Virus record (IMG/VR): IMGVR_UViG_3300001460_000282
Span: 1 to 20,340 of that record
Strand: one strand, 5' to 3'
Source: a virus
Length of the DNA stretch: 20,340 nt
The notes beneath the pieces are model-generated. The model did not search any database. It had not been told where the DNA came from and was given only the letters and a program-made list of their open reading frames with translations. A program made the translations under genes and the position numbers. The stretch's first letter is position 1, and every line of letters begins with the position of its first letter. Positions 7,053-13,432 of the stretch are shown piece by piece.

Positions 7053-7431
7053 TCTAACAATAGTACCAAAAGAAGCAGAGAACGAAGAAGAACTAGAGCA
7101 CCAAATCCCCACTCCTGTAGGGTATCGTGTCCTAGTAGCCATGCCGGAAGTAGAAGATACGTATGGTGAAAGTGGCATAATCAAGTCTAGTAAGGAAATT
7201 CACAACGAATACATCATGTCTACCATAGGGCTTGTGCTCGACATGGGAGATCAAGCGTATTCTGACAACACTCGTTTCCCTACCGGAGCTTGGTGTAAGT
7301 CTGGGGACTACGTAATGTTCCGTGCCAATACTGGCACGCGTTTTAAAGTAGGTGGTGTTGAGTATCGTTTAATGAATGATGACTCAATTGAAGCAGTAGT
7401 AAGCGATCCTCGTGGCGTTACACGAGTGTGA
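7045..7431 (+). CDS. GroES-like co-chaperonin (Cpn10 family)
   Basis: The 128-residue protein has a 22-residue acidic extension followed by the layout of a Cpn10 subunit. This comprises PVGYRVLV (24-31), a flexible loop GESGIIKSSKE (41-51) at the place of the GroEL-binding mobile loop, strand IGLVLDMG (61-68), GDYVMFR (87-93) and the closing VGGVEYRLMNDDSIEAVV (102-119). GroES rings cap the GroEL chamber. T4 gp31 does this for its capsid protein. Here the gene lies just before the scaffold and capsid genes, so a capsid-folding role is likely (inference). The ATG at 7045 is chosen for the TTGGAAG ribosome-binding site; an ATG at 7012 lies inside the upstream gene without one. The loop reads IIK, not the IVL of E. 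coli GroES. Confidence 0.82.
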   Translation: MTDLTIVPKEAENEEELEHQIPTPVGYRVLVAMPEVEDTYGESGIIKSSKEIHNEYIMSTIGLVLDMGDQAYSDNTRFPTGAWCKSGDYVMFRANTGTRFKVGGVEYRLMNDDSIEAVVSDPRGVTRV

Positions 7432-7441
7432 GGAGTAAATA

Positions 7442-8440
7442 ATGGGATTTCAAAAAGTTGAGTATACCTTCCCTGACGATCAAGAGGACAAAGGTATCGA
7501 AATAGAAGACTCTAGTGCTATAGAGATTGATATATCTGGCAAGTCAACCCCTGAGTCAGAGCCAGAGCCTGTCAAGCAGGAAAAAGAAGTTGAAGTCGAA
7601 GTTGTAGACGACACGCCTAAAGCAGACAGAGGCCGCAAAGCATCTAAGCCTCCTGAAGACCTTACTGATGAAGAGTTAGAAGACTACTCGGATAAGGTGC
7701 GTAAAAGAATCCAGCACTTTAGTAAAGGGTATCACGATGAAAGACGCGCTAAAGAAGCAGCGCACCGTGAGCGAGTGGAGTTTGAAAACTACGCTAAATC
7801 TCTTGTAGAAGAAAATAGCAAGTTAAAAAATAGCGTAGAGAAGAACCAAGCAGCTTTACTAGAGCAAGCTAAGAAAAACTCAGCAATTGAAATGCTTTCC
7901 GCTAAACGCGCATACAAGATGGCGTATGAGGCTGGAGACGCAGATAAATTGGTCGAGGCGCAAGAAAAGATAACCAATGCCAAGATAAAGGCCGATAAGT
8001 TAGGTGATTTTAGCCCCGAACCTTTACAAGAAGCTGAAGTTCCTGTACAAATACCTCAAGAAGCTCCGATTCAACCAGATACCAAAGCGTCCGAATGGGC
8101 AAATGAAAATTCTTGGTTTGGTTCAGATGACGAGATGACAGCTTATGCTATGGGTGTACACAGTAAGCTGGTTAAGCAAGGTGTGGACACCACTAGTGAT
8201 GAATACTACGAGACTATTAATGCTCGTATGCGAAATACCTTCCCTGAAGAATTTGGGGAAATTGAAGAATTAGAGGAGAAACCAAGCAAAAAGCAGTCTA
8301 ATGTGGTTGCACCCGCTACGCGGAGCACAGCACCTAAGAAAATTAGGTTAACGCAAACACAGGTGGCTATCGCTAAGAAACTTGGAGTACCCCTTGATTT
8401 ATACGCCAAAAAGGTTGCAGAAGAGATGAGGAAAGTATGA
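7442..8440 (+). CDS. Scaffolding protein
   Basis: The 332-residue, highly charged protein sits between the portal and capsid genes, where scaffold genes lie in podoviruses. Residues 1-85 are acidic and low-complexity. About 95-190 are predicted coiled coil (RRAKEAAHRERVEFENYAKS and onward). The C-terminus has a basic segment (KKIRLTQTQVAIAKKLGVPL) of the kind that contacts the capsid in other scaffolds. Scaffold proteins organise prohead assembly and then leave. The start has a GAGGAG-like ribosome-binding site (GAGGAGTAAATA before ATG). The stop overlaps the next start (ATGA). No protease motif is visible. Confidence 0.85.
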   Translation: MGFQKVEYTFPDDQEDKGIEIEDSSAIEIDISGKSTPESEPEPVKQEKEVEVEVVDDTPKADRGRKASKPPEDLTDEELEDYSDKVRKRIQHFSKGYHDERRAKEAAHRERVEFENYAKSLVEENSKLKNSVEKNQAALLEQAKKNSAIEMLSAKRAYKMAYEAGDADKLVEAQEKITNAKIKADKLGDFSPEPLQEAEVPVQIPQEAPIQPDTKASEWANENSWFGSDDEMTAYAMGVHSKLVKQGVDTTSDEYYETINARMRNTFPEEFGEIEELEEKPSKKQSNVVAPATRSTAPKKIRLTQTQVAIAKKLGVPLDLYAKKVAEEMRKV

Positions 8441-8889
8441 TGGCTGAGAACAGAATTAAACGTGAAGAAGTAACCCGTGAAAAAACGGCCCGCAAAGCAG
8501 CTTGGACTAGGCCAGAAGTATTACCTTCTCCTACACCCGAGCCGGGCTATGCATTTCGCTGGATTCGTGTAAGCACGCAAGGCACTGTTGATGCCACTAA
8601 CGTATCCTCCAAATTACGCGAAGGTTGGGAGCCAGTAAAAGCATCGGATCACCCAGAGATTACTCTTGTGTCTATTGAGAACGAAAAGTTCAAAGACAAC
8701 TTGATAATCGGCGGTCTAATGCTATGTAAAGCTCCTGTCGAAATGGTTGACGAGCGCAATACGTACTACAGAGATCAGAGTAAGGCGCAAATGCAATCTG
8801 TAGACAACAGCCTAATGCGAGAGAACGACCCACGGATGCCGTTATTTAACGACCGTAGGTCAAAAGTTACCTTTGGTAACGGAACTTAA
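8437..8889 (+). CDS. Head-region protein of unknown function, 150 aa
   Basis: The protein has a basic N-terminus (IKREEVTREKTARKAAW), a central GYAFRWIRVSTQGTVDATNV block, and an REGWEPVKASDHPEI block followed by IGGLMLCKAP. I recall proteins with this FRWIR and EGWEPVKA pattern beside scaffold genes in marine podoviruses, where function is not established. It may be a minor capsid or head-maturation protein. It overlaps the scaffold stop by four bases (ATGATGG; either ATG could be used) and has GAGGAA as ribosome-binding site, so it belongs to the head operon. No membrane segment, cysteine cluster or catalytic motif is seen. Confidence 0.75.
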   Translation: MMAENRIKREEVTREKTARKAAWTRPEVLPSPTPEPGYAFRWIRVSTQGTVDATNVSSKLREGWEPVKASDHPEITLVSIENEKFKDNLIIGGLMLCKAPVEMVDERNTYYRDQSKAQMQSVDNSLMRENDPRMPLFNDRRSKVTFGNGT

Positions 8890-8911
8890 ACTAATTTAAT
8901 AGGTGAAATAA

Positions 8912-9526
8912 ATGGCAACTACAGCCTCTCCATACGGGTTTGTTCCCGTACGTAAAGCTGACGGTACACCTTATGCTGGTGCCCGTGACGCTTTTCTTAT
9001 TACTCCTGCTGGCGTAGCTCAAAACATCGGCTATGGTTCTATTGTTGAACTAAACGCAGGATACGTACAACTAGCTTCTGGCACTGGCGCAGACGCAACT
9101 ACTAACAATCTTGGCGGCAACGGTATCGGTGCTCTAGGTGTGTTTGTTGGTTGTGAATACATCAATGCTGAAGGTCAGTTGATCTTTGCTCAGTACTACC
9201 CTTCAGGCACTGCTAACGCTACTGCTTATGTAGTAACTGATCCGAGTGTAACTTTCCAAGTACAAGCTGACGGCGCTATTGCTCAGACTGCTCTTGGCCA
9301 CAATGCTCCTCTAACTGGCGCACAGAACGCTACAACTTCTGTAAACACTGCCACTGGCAAGTCTAACATTGCAATCGACGCTACTACTGCGACTGCAACT
9401 AAGGCGTTCAAAGTAATTGGTTTTGTAACTAAAACTGGTTCTGCTATTGGCGACGCTAAGACTGATGTCTTGGTTAAATTTAACCTACCGTACCATCAAA
9501 TGGGTACCGGCATCGTAGGAGAATAA
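8912..9526 (+). CDS. Capsid decoration-type structural protein
   Basis: The 204-residue protein is rich in Ala, Thr, Gly and Val and low in charge, with the look of an all-beta virion protein. It starts MATTASPYGFVPVRKADGTP and ends in KTDVLVKFNLPYHQMGTG. It lies immediately before the major capsid gene, where head decoration or stabilisation proteins often lie. I recall marine phage relatives with the same PYGFVPVRK start. A trimeric decoration protein is the most likely role; a second capsid component cannot be excluded. It has a weak AGGTGA ribosome-binding site, and the capsid gene starts four bases after its stop. Confidence 0.7.
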   Translation: MATTASPYGFVPVRKADGTPYAGARDAFLITPAGVAQNIGYGSIVELNAGYVQLASGTGADATTNNLGGNGIGALGVFVGCEYINAEGQLIFAQYYPSGTANATAYVVTDPSVTFQVQADGAIAQTALGHNAPLTGAQNATTSVNTATGKSNIAIDATTATATKAFKVIGFVTKTGSAIGDAKTDVLVKFNLPYHQMGTGIVGE

Positions 9527-9530
9527 CTAG

Positions 9531-10439
9531 ATGGCTATTTCAAGAAGTCAATTACTCAAAGAGCTACTCCCCGGACTAAACGCATTATTCGGTCTGGAGT
9601 ACGCGAAATACGGCGAAGAGCATAAAGAGATTTTCGAGACTGAAACCTCTGATCGTTCCTTCGAGGAAGAAACTAAACTGTCTGGTTTTGGCTCTGCCCC
9701 AACTAAGGCGGAAGGTTCTGCAATTGAGTATGACAATGCTCAAGAAGCATGGACTGCACGTTACACGCACGAAACCGTTGCAATGGGTTTCTCAATCACT
9801 GAAGAAGCGATTGAAGATAACTTGTATGACTCTCTGTCATCTCGTTATACCAAAGCATTGGCTCGCGCTATGGCGTACACTAAGCAGGTTAAAGCAGCGG
9901 ACATCCTGAACAATGCTTTTGCTGCTGGCAGCACTTACGGTGATGGACAGACTCTATGTTCTACTACTCACCCGTTGGTTAGCGGTGGTAACAACTCCAA
10001 CCGCCCTGCTGTTGCGGCTGACCTTAACGAAACTTCTTTGGAAGCGTCTATCATTCAGGTAGCAGGCTACACTGATGAGCGTGGTCTTCTGATCGCGGCC
10101 AAGCCTAAGAAGCTAGTTATCCCACCTTCCTTACAGTTTGTTGCAACTCGTTTGCTTGAGACTGAAGGTCGTGTAGGAACTGCTGACAACGACATCAACG
10201 CCATTATGAGCAACGGCGCTGTACCCGGCGGGTATGCAGTCAATCACTACCTGACTGACACTGACGCTTGGTTTATGATGACTGATGTACCAAATGGTTT
10301 GAAGCACTTCGTACGTAGCCCAATGGCTACCTCTATGGATGCTGATTTCGATACTGGTAACAGCCGCTACAAGGCTCGTGAACGCTACTCGTTTGGCGTA
10401 TCTGATCCTCTGGGCATCTTCGGATCGCCCGGCGCTTAA
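9531..10439 (+). CDS. Major capsid protein (HK97-fold, Mu gpT-like)
   Basis: The 302-residue protein is in the position of the major capsid gene: last of the head operon, after scaffold and decoration genes and before a strong terminator. The N-terminus is helical (SRSQLLKELLPGLNALFG). A central helical spine (YDSLSSRYTKALARAMAYTK) is followed by the TLCSTTHPLVSGGNNSN loop (141-157), a pattern I associate with gpT-type Mu-like major head proteins. The C-terminal part ends SFGVSDPLGIFGSPGA. HK97-fold subunits build the icosahedral shell. There is no N-terminal delta domain of HK97 length, consistent with use of a separate scaffold. Codon use is regular, as in a highly expressed gene. Confidence 0.9.
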   Translation: MAISRSQLLKELLPGLNALFGLEYAKYGEEHKEIFETETSDRSFEEETKLSGFGSAPTKAEGSAIEYDNAQEAWTARYTHETVAMGFSITEEAIEDNLYDSLSSRYTKALARAMAYTKQVKAADILNNAFAAGSTYGDGQTLCSTTHPLVSGGNNSNRPAVAADLNETSLEASIIQVAGYTDERGLLIAAKPKKLVIPPSLQFVATRLLETEGRVGTADNDINAIMSNGAVPGGYAVNHYLTDTDAWFMMTDVPNGLKHFVRSPMATSMDADFDTGNSRYKARERYSFGVSDPLGIFGSPGA

Positions 10440-10461
10440 CAGCGTAGTAACATGCTGTACT

Positions 10462-10485
10462 AAGGGGGCTTCGGCCCCCTTTTTT
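10462..10485 (+). terminator. Rho-independent terminator after capsid gene
   Basis: AAGGGGGC (10462-10469) pairs with GCCCCCTT (10474-10481) around a TTCG tetraloop, followed by a T-run to 10485. This is a strong intrinsic terminator 23 bases after the capsid stop. It would end or reduce transcription of the head operon and give high capsid mRNA relative to downstream genes. Confidence 0.95.
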
Positions 10486-10489
10486 ATTG

Positions 10490-10519
10490 TTGACTTAAAT
10501 ACACACACTGTGATATGTT
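10490..10519 (+). promoter_or_regulatory. Candidate promoter for connector and tail genes
   Basis: TTGACT (10490-10495, five of six consensus bases) and TATGTT (10514-10519) are 18 bases apart, with TG one base before the -10 box (extended -10 form). It lies immediately after the capsid terminator, exactly where a new transcript is needed. Visual match only. Confidence 0.55.
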
Positions 10520-10541
10520 CTGCTATATCGGGAAACAATCC

Positions 10542-10602
10542 GGTGAATCTGACAGACCCGACTGACGACATGTAGACAGATTCTCCTTAACTCACATGTG
10601 AG
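10542..10602 (+). promoter_or_regulatory. Structured 5' leader of the tail operon
   Basis: The roughly 90-base leader after the promoter candidate holds an inverted repeat. GAATCTG (10545-10551) matches CAGATTC (10577-10583), extendable by GG/CC outside one mismatch. A 12-bp perfect palindrome CTCACATGTGAG (10591-10602) ends nine bases before the next ATG. The palindrome partly covers the weak ribosome-binding region, so it could affect translation or be an operator. Confidence 0.4.
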
Positions 10603-10611
10603 AACTTTATA

Positions 10612-10821
10612 ATGGCTAAAACCACTTTTTCAGGCCCAGTCCGTTCGGATAATGGCTTTCAAATCCCTGTAGTAACTACCGCTAATCTGCCAGCTTTTGC
10701 TGACGTTGCTGTAGGCACTGCATACATGGTCAGCGATAACGGTGGCGGTAACAACGAATACTGCATCGTGATTAATACTGGCGCTGCTTGGGTAACCGCT
10801 GTAGGCGCGGCTCTTTCTTAA
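10612..10821 (+). CDS. Small beta-type virion protein, 69 aa
   Basis: The 69-residue protein begins MAKTTFSGPVRSDNGFQIPV and ends ACGAALS-like (AWVTAVGAALS). It has the feel of a small beta domain: TTANLPAFADVAVGTAYMVS followed by a CIVINTGAAW strand. Similar short domains occur in marine phages after the capsid gene, to my recollection, but no function is established. It is the first gene of the transcript beginning near 10525. A minor capsid, head-fibre or tail role is possible. The ribosome-binding site is weak and lies within a palindromic leader. Confidence 0.7.
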   Translation: MAKTTFSGPVRSDNGFQIPVVTTANLPAFADVAVGTAYMVSDNGGGNNEYCIVINTGAAWVTAVGAALS

Positions 10822-10833
10822 TAGGAGGCATCT

Positions 10834-11112
10834 ATGTCTAGTTCTGATGTTTCCGCAAAGCGGATTACTGGCGCAGGCTCGGTAGGTGTAGGGCCAGCGC
10901 GAGTAAGACAAGTACAAGTGCTGACTAACAACTCTGGTGCGGGGCGACTTACTATTACCAACGGTAACGGCGGAGCCACTCTATTAGATATTGACTTTGA
11001 GGCAAATGACTCTCATTCCGTTAACATACCCGACTATGGGGTGCGCTTTCAGGATGATGTTTATATTACTGCTTTTACCAATATCACCGCTATTACAGTG
11101 TTCTATAGTTAA
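10834..11112 (+). CDS. Small beta-sandwich-like structural protein, 92 aa
   Basis: The 92-residue protein starts MSSSDVSAKRITGAGSVGVG and ends VRFQDDVYITAFTNITAITV then FYS. Alternating hydrophobic strands (RVRQVQVLTNNSG, RLTITNG, TLLDIDF) point to a compact beta domain. I recall this family, with its NIPDYGVRF and VFYS-type ending, as a common unnamed protein in marine phages. It has a good ribosome-binding site (TAGGAGGC). Its TAA stop shares one base with the next ATG (TAATG), the first link of a coupled series of small genes. Confidence 0.72.
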   Translation: MSSSDVSAKRITGAGSVGVGPARVRQVQVLTNNSGAGRLTITNGNGGATLLDIDFEANDSHSVNIPDYGVRFQDDVYITAFTNITAITVFYS

Positions 11113-11414
11113 TGCGTAGGTACTACAAGAAAGGCGGCGGAGTGGGCATGAAAGGTATGTCCATCAGTAGTGGCGATAAACGCTCTACTAAATCCGGCGC
11201 GGGTATGACCGCTAAAGGTGTAGCTAAGTACAGGAAGAATAATCCCGGCTCTAAGTTAAAGACTGCGGTTACCGAGGATAAACCAACTGGCAAGCGGGCA
11301 AGTAGGCGTAAGTCTTACTGCGCTCGTTCCGCTGGACAAATGAAAAAGTTTCCTAAAGCGGCTAAAGACCCTAATTCAAGGTTACGGCAAGCTAGGAAAC
11401 GATGGAAATGTTAG
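11112..11414 (+). CDS. Small basic protein, DUF6321-like, 100 aa
   Basis: The protein starts MRRYYKKGGG, the shared leader of this cluster. Its C-terminal half contains GMTAKGVAKYRKNNPGSKLK (31-50), then KPTGKRASRRKSYCARSAGQ (57-76) and ends ARKRWKC. The combination of A(K)G-x-AKY, GKRA-RRKS-CAR and RWxC matches what I recall as DUF6321, seen in phages and large eukaryotic viruses; the domain number is from memory. It is very basic with two conserved Cys, which would suit nucleic-acid or virion-core binding (inference). It is translationally coupled to the gene before it by TAATG. Confidence 0.78.
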   Translation: MRRYYKKGGGVGMKGMSISSGDKRSTKSGAGMTAKGVAKYRKNNPGSKLKTAVTEDKPTGKRASRRKSYCARSAGQMKKFPKAAKDPNSRLRQARKRWKC

Positions 11415-11426
11415 GAGAATAGCACG

Positions 11427-11699
11427 ATGGATGATATGAAGACCCCAAAAGTACCTTCTAAAGAAGAGTTTGATAAGATGACTCCCGAGCAAAAAGCCGC
11501 CCGTAAGAAAGAAGCTATGATGCAGAACCTGAATATGACTCCCCAAGAGAAAAAAGCTAGGGAAGTTATGAAGAAACCCGATAAGAAAATGATGGCTGGT
11601 GGTATGGCTAAGAAGTATAAAGCTGGCGGTAAGGTTCGTGGCTGCGGTATGGCTCGTGGCGGTAGAGTTTGTAAGATGGTCAAAATGAAAGGTGCGTAA
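11427..11699 (+). CDS. Small basic Met/Lys-rich protein, 90 aa
   Basis: The N-terminal 50 residues are charged and helical (MTPEQKAARKKEAMMQNLNM, MTPQEKKAREVMKK). The C-terminus is a Gly/Met/Lys segment (KMMAGGMAKKYKAGGKVRGC, then GMARGGRVCKMVKMKGA). It shares the KAGGKVRG motif with neighbouring peptides. I recall the RGCGxAxRGxR-KMVxMKG ending as common in marine phage small proteins; no function is known. It has the only conventional AGGAG ribosome-binding site within the coupled chain, overlapping the preceding TAG stop. Its own TAA shares a base with the next ATG. Binding of DNA or of the virion interior is possible. Confidence 0.75.
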   Translation: MDDMKTPKVPSKEEFDKMTPEQKAARKKEAMMQNLNMTPQEKKAREVMKKPDKKMMAGGMAKKYKAGGKVRGCGMARGGRVCKMVKMKGA

Positions 11700-11878
11700 T
11701 GCGACGCTACTACAAGAAGAGCGATTGCGGTTGTGGCAGTAAACCCCGAAAGATGAAAGAAGGGGGCACTGTAAAAGACGCGTGCTATAAGAAGGTCAAG
11801 AAGCAATATAAGGTGTTCCCGTCAGCATATGCGTCGGGAGCTATTGCTAAGTGCCGGAAGAAAAAGGCTGGTAAGTAA
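11699..11878 (+). CDS. Small basic Cys-containing peptide, 59 aa
   Basis: This gene is below common length cut-offs and easily missed. It runs from the ATG sharing its A with the previous TAA, through 59 codons, to a TAA that again shares its last A with the next ATG. The product begins MRRYYKKSDCGCGSKPRKMK and contains YKVFPSAYASGAIAKCRKKK. Four cysteines (C10, C12, C29, C52) could bind metal. The PSAYASGAIAKCRK block is one I remember from marine phage and algal-virus small proteins. Its N-terminus repeats the MRRYYKK start of the gene at 11112. No function is established. Confidence 0.82.
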   Translation: MRRYYKKSDCGCGSKPRKMKEGGTVKDACYKKVKKQYKVFPSAYASGAIAKCRKKKAGK

Positions 11879-12180
11879 TGCGTGCGTACTACAAGTCTGG
11901 CGGTAAGATACGTAAGACAGCCAAAGGAGCCTCGTTAAAGCGTTGGTTTCAAGAGGACTGGAAAGACGTGCGTACTGGTAAGGCTTGTGGCAGAAAGAAA
12001 GGAGATGGCCGTGGTACTCCCTATTGCCGTCCTTCTAAGAGAGTATCTGAAAAGACTCCTAAGACTTCTGGCGAGATGTCTAGCGCCGAGAAAGCAAAAA
12101 AAGTAGCAGAGAAGAAAAGACTAGGACAGCCAGCAGGTAAGCCTAGGCGAGTATCAGCTACTAAGCGGAGAAAGAAATAA
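11878..12180 (+). CDS. Small basic protein, DUF5872-like, 100 aa
   Basis: It starts MRAYYKSGGKIRK, again the cluster leader. The body has LKRWFQEDWKDVRTGKACGR (20-39), KGDGRGTPYCRPSKRVS (41-57) and KTPKTSGEMSSAEKAK (59-74). The KRWF..WKDV-G-ACGR...YCRPSKRVS..TP pattern is what I recall as DUF5872, found in phages and large DNA viruses of eukaryotes; the number is from memory. Two Cys (C37, C50) and many Lys/Arg suggest nucleic-acid contact. It is joined to both neighbours by TAATG overlaps. No enzyme motif is seen. Confidence 0.78.
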   Translation: MRAYYKSGGKIRKTAKGASLKRWFQEDWKDVRTGKACGRKKGDGRGTPYCRPSKRVSEKTPKTSGEMSSAEKAKKVAEKKRLGQPAGKPRRVSATKRRKK

Positions 12181-12362
12181 TGGGTATGGGCGTTAAGCAC
12201 TACAAAAAAGACGGAAAAGAGCATAAGGGCGGTCTACATAAGATGGCTGATGGTAGTCTTCACACAGGCAAAACCCATAGCAAGACTAGCGTAAAGTTGT
12301 TCCACTATGGAGATTTGTCCAAGAAAGCTAAGGTCAAAGCTAAATCGGGGTGGGGTAAATAA
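12180..12362 (+). CDS. Small His/Lys-rich basic peptide, 60 aa
   Basis: The 60-residue product begins MGMGVKHYKKDGKEHKGGLH and contains KMADGSLHTGKTHSKTSVKL and FHYGDLSKKAKVKAKSGWGK. I recall this VKHYKKDG...HTGKTH...LFHY-DLSKKAK pattern from several marine phages, always unnamed. Seven His residues and a high Lys content could bind nucleic acid or metal. It is coupled by TAATG at both ends; the next gene is a connector-type structural protein, so it belongs to the late operon. Confidence 0.78.
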   Translation: MGMGVKHYKKDGKEHKGGLHKMADGSLHTGKTHSKTSVKLFHYGDLSKKAKVKAKSGWGK

Positions 12363-13051
12363 TGGCTACATCAGGCACTACAGCATTTGACATGGATTTC
12401 ACGGAGATCGCAGAAGAAGCGTTTGAACGTGCAGGTCGTGAGATGCGTTCTGGGTACGATCTTCGCACTGCGAGACGATCCATGAACCTGCTAACTATTG
12501 AGTGGCAGAACCGTGGTATTAACATGTGGACTATCGACGACGGCACTATTAACTTAGTGAAGGGTCAGACTACTCCTTATGATTTACCCGCAGATACTAT
12601 TGATTTATTAGAGCATCAGATACGTACGGGTAACGGTAACGCGGCTACTCAAACTGACCTTACTCTAAGCCGTATTAGTGTGAGTACTTACGCGTCTATA
12701 CCTAACAAGTTAACACAAGGTAGGCCGATACAGCTATACATAGAGCGTCTTCGTGATGCTCCTAAAGTTAACGTATGGCCTATCCCTGATAATAATGGTT
12801 ACGTGCTGTATTACTGGCGTATGCGTCGTATACAAGACGCTGGTAGCGGAGCAGAAACAGCGGATATGAACTTTAGGTTCTTCCCGTGTTTAGTAGCAGG
12901 TCTAGCGTATTACATAGCTATGAAGTTACCCGAAATGGTTGACAGAGTACCAATGCTAAAAGCCGTATACGATGAACAGTTCCAGATGGCCGCAGGAGAA
13001 GATAGAGAAAAGACTTCGGCTAGATTTGTCCCGCGTATAGGGTACGTATAA
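12362..13051 (+). CDS. Head-tail connector / tail tubular protein A-like
   Basis: The 229-residue protein has an N-terminal helical part (FTEIAEEAFERAGREMRSGY, DLRTARRSMNLLTIEWQNRG). A strand-rich middle (IQLYIERL, KVNVWPIPD, YVLYYWRMRR) follows, then a C-terminal helical part (FFPCLVAGLAYYIAMKLPEM). This alternation and the DLRTARRSMNLL.. WQNRGINMW signature resemble podovirus tail tubular/adaptor proteins (T7 gp11, P22 gp4 classes) that form the ring below the portal. Gene order after the capsid gene agrees. The exact class is inference. Its ATG overlaps the previous stop by TAATG. Confidence 0.75.
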   Translation: MATSGTTAFDMDFTEIAEEAFERAGREMRSGYDLRTARRSMNLLTIEWQNRGINMWTIDDGTINLVKGQTTPYDLPADTIDLLEHQIRTGNGNAATQTDLTLSRISVSTYASIPNKLTQGRPIQLYIERLRDAPKVNVWPIPDNNGYVLYYWRMRRIQDAGSGAETADMNFRFFPCLVAGLAYYIAMKLPEMVDRVPMLKAVYDEQFQMAAGEDREKTSARFVPRIGYV

Positions 13052-13053
13052 AC

Positions 13054-13416
13054 ATGGGTGCGCAGTTTGCCTCTAGTAAGAAGGCCATTGCTTTATGCGA
13101 TGTGTGTGGGTTTCAGTACAAACTAAAAGACCTAAAAAGTCTGGTTGTAAAGAACATAGACACTAACATAAAAGCATGTCCTGAGTGTTGGAACGAAGAT
13201 CAGCCTCAAAACATGTTAGGCGAGTTTCCAGTACACGATCCGCAAGCATTGCGTAATCCTCGCCCAGATCAAAGCCTAGGAGAGGCGGGAGTCACTAGTA
13301 GTAGGGACATACAATGGGGATGGAGTCCTGTAGGTAGAGGAGTAGACCCTTACGGTTTAACTCCTAACGCGCTACTAATTAATGGTAGTATAGGACAAGT
13401 TACAGTAACAACTTAA
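13054..13416 (+). CDS. Zinc-ribbon protein, 120 aa
   Basis: Two CxxC pairs, C15-x2-C18 (ALCDVCGF) and C42-x2-C45 (KACPECW), 23 residues apart form a zinc-ribbon-type knuckle in the first 50 residues. The rest (about 50-120) is Pro/Gly-rich and probably extended, with DPQALRNPRPDQ and IQWGWSPVG. I recall homologues between connector genes in marine podoviruses. A structural zinc site in a minor virion protein or a nucleic-acid-binding role are both possible. It starts two bases after the connector gene, with AGGGTA upstream. Confidence 0.78.
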   Translation: MGAQFASSKKAIALCDVCGFQYKLKDLKSLVVKNIDTNIKACPECWNEDQPQNMLGEFPVHDPQALRNPRPDQSLGEAGVTSSRDIQWGWSPVGRGVDPYGLTPNALLINGSIGQVTVTT

Positions 13417-13432
13417 TGGGAGTAATACCATA

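Noticed and set aside
10131-10571. Minus-strand frame of 146 residues opposite the capsid gene
   Set aside because: It runs antisense through the capsid gene and through the terminator, and its residue pattern is that of a shadow of a strongly biased gene.
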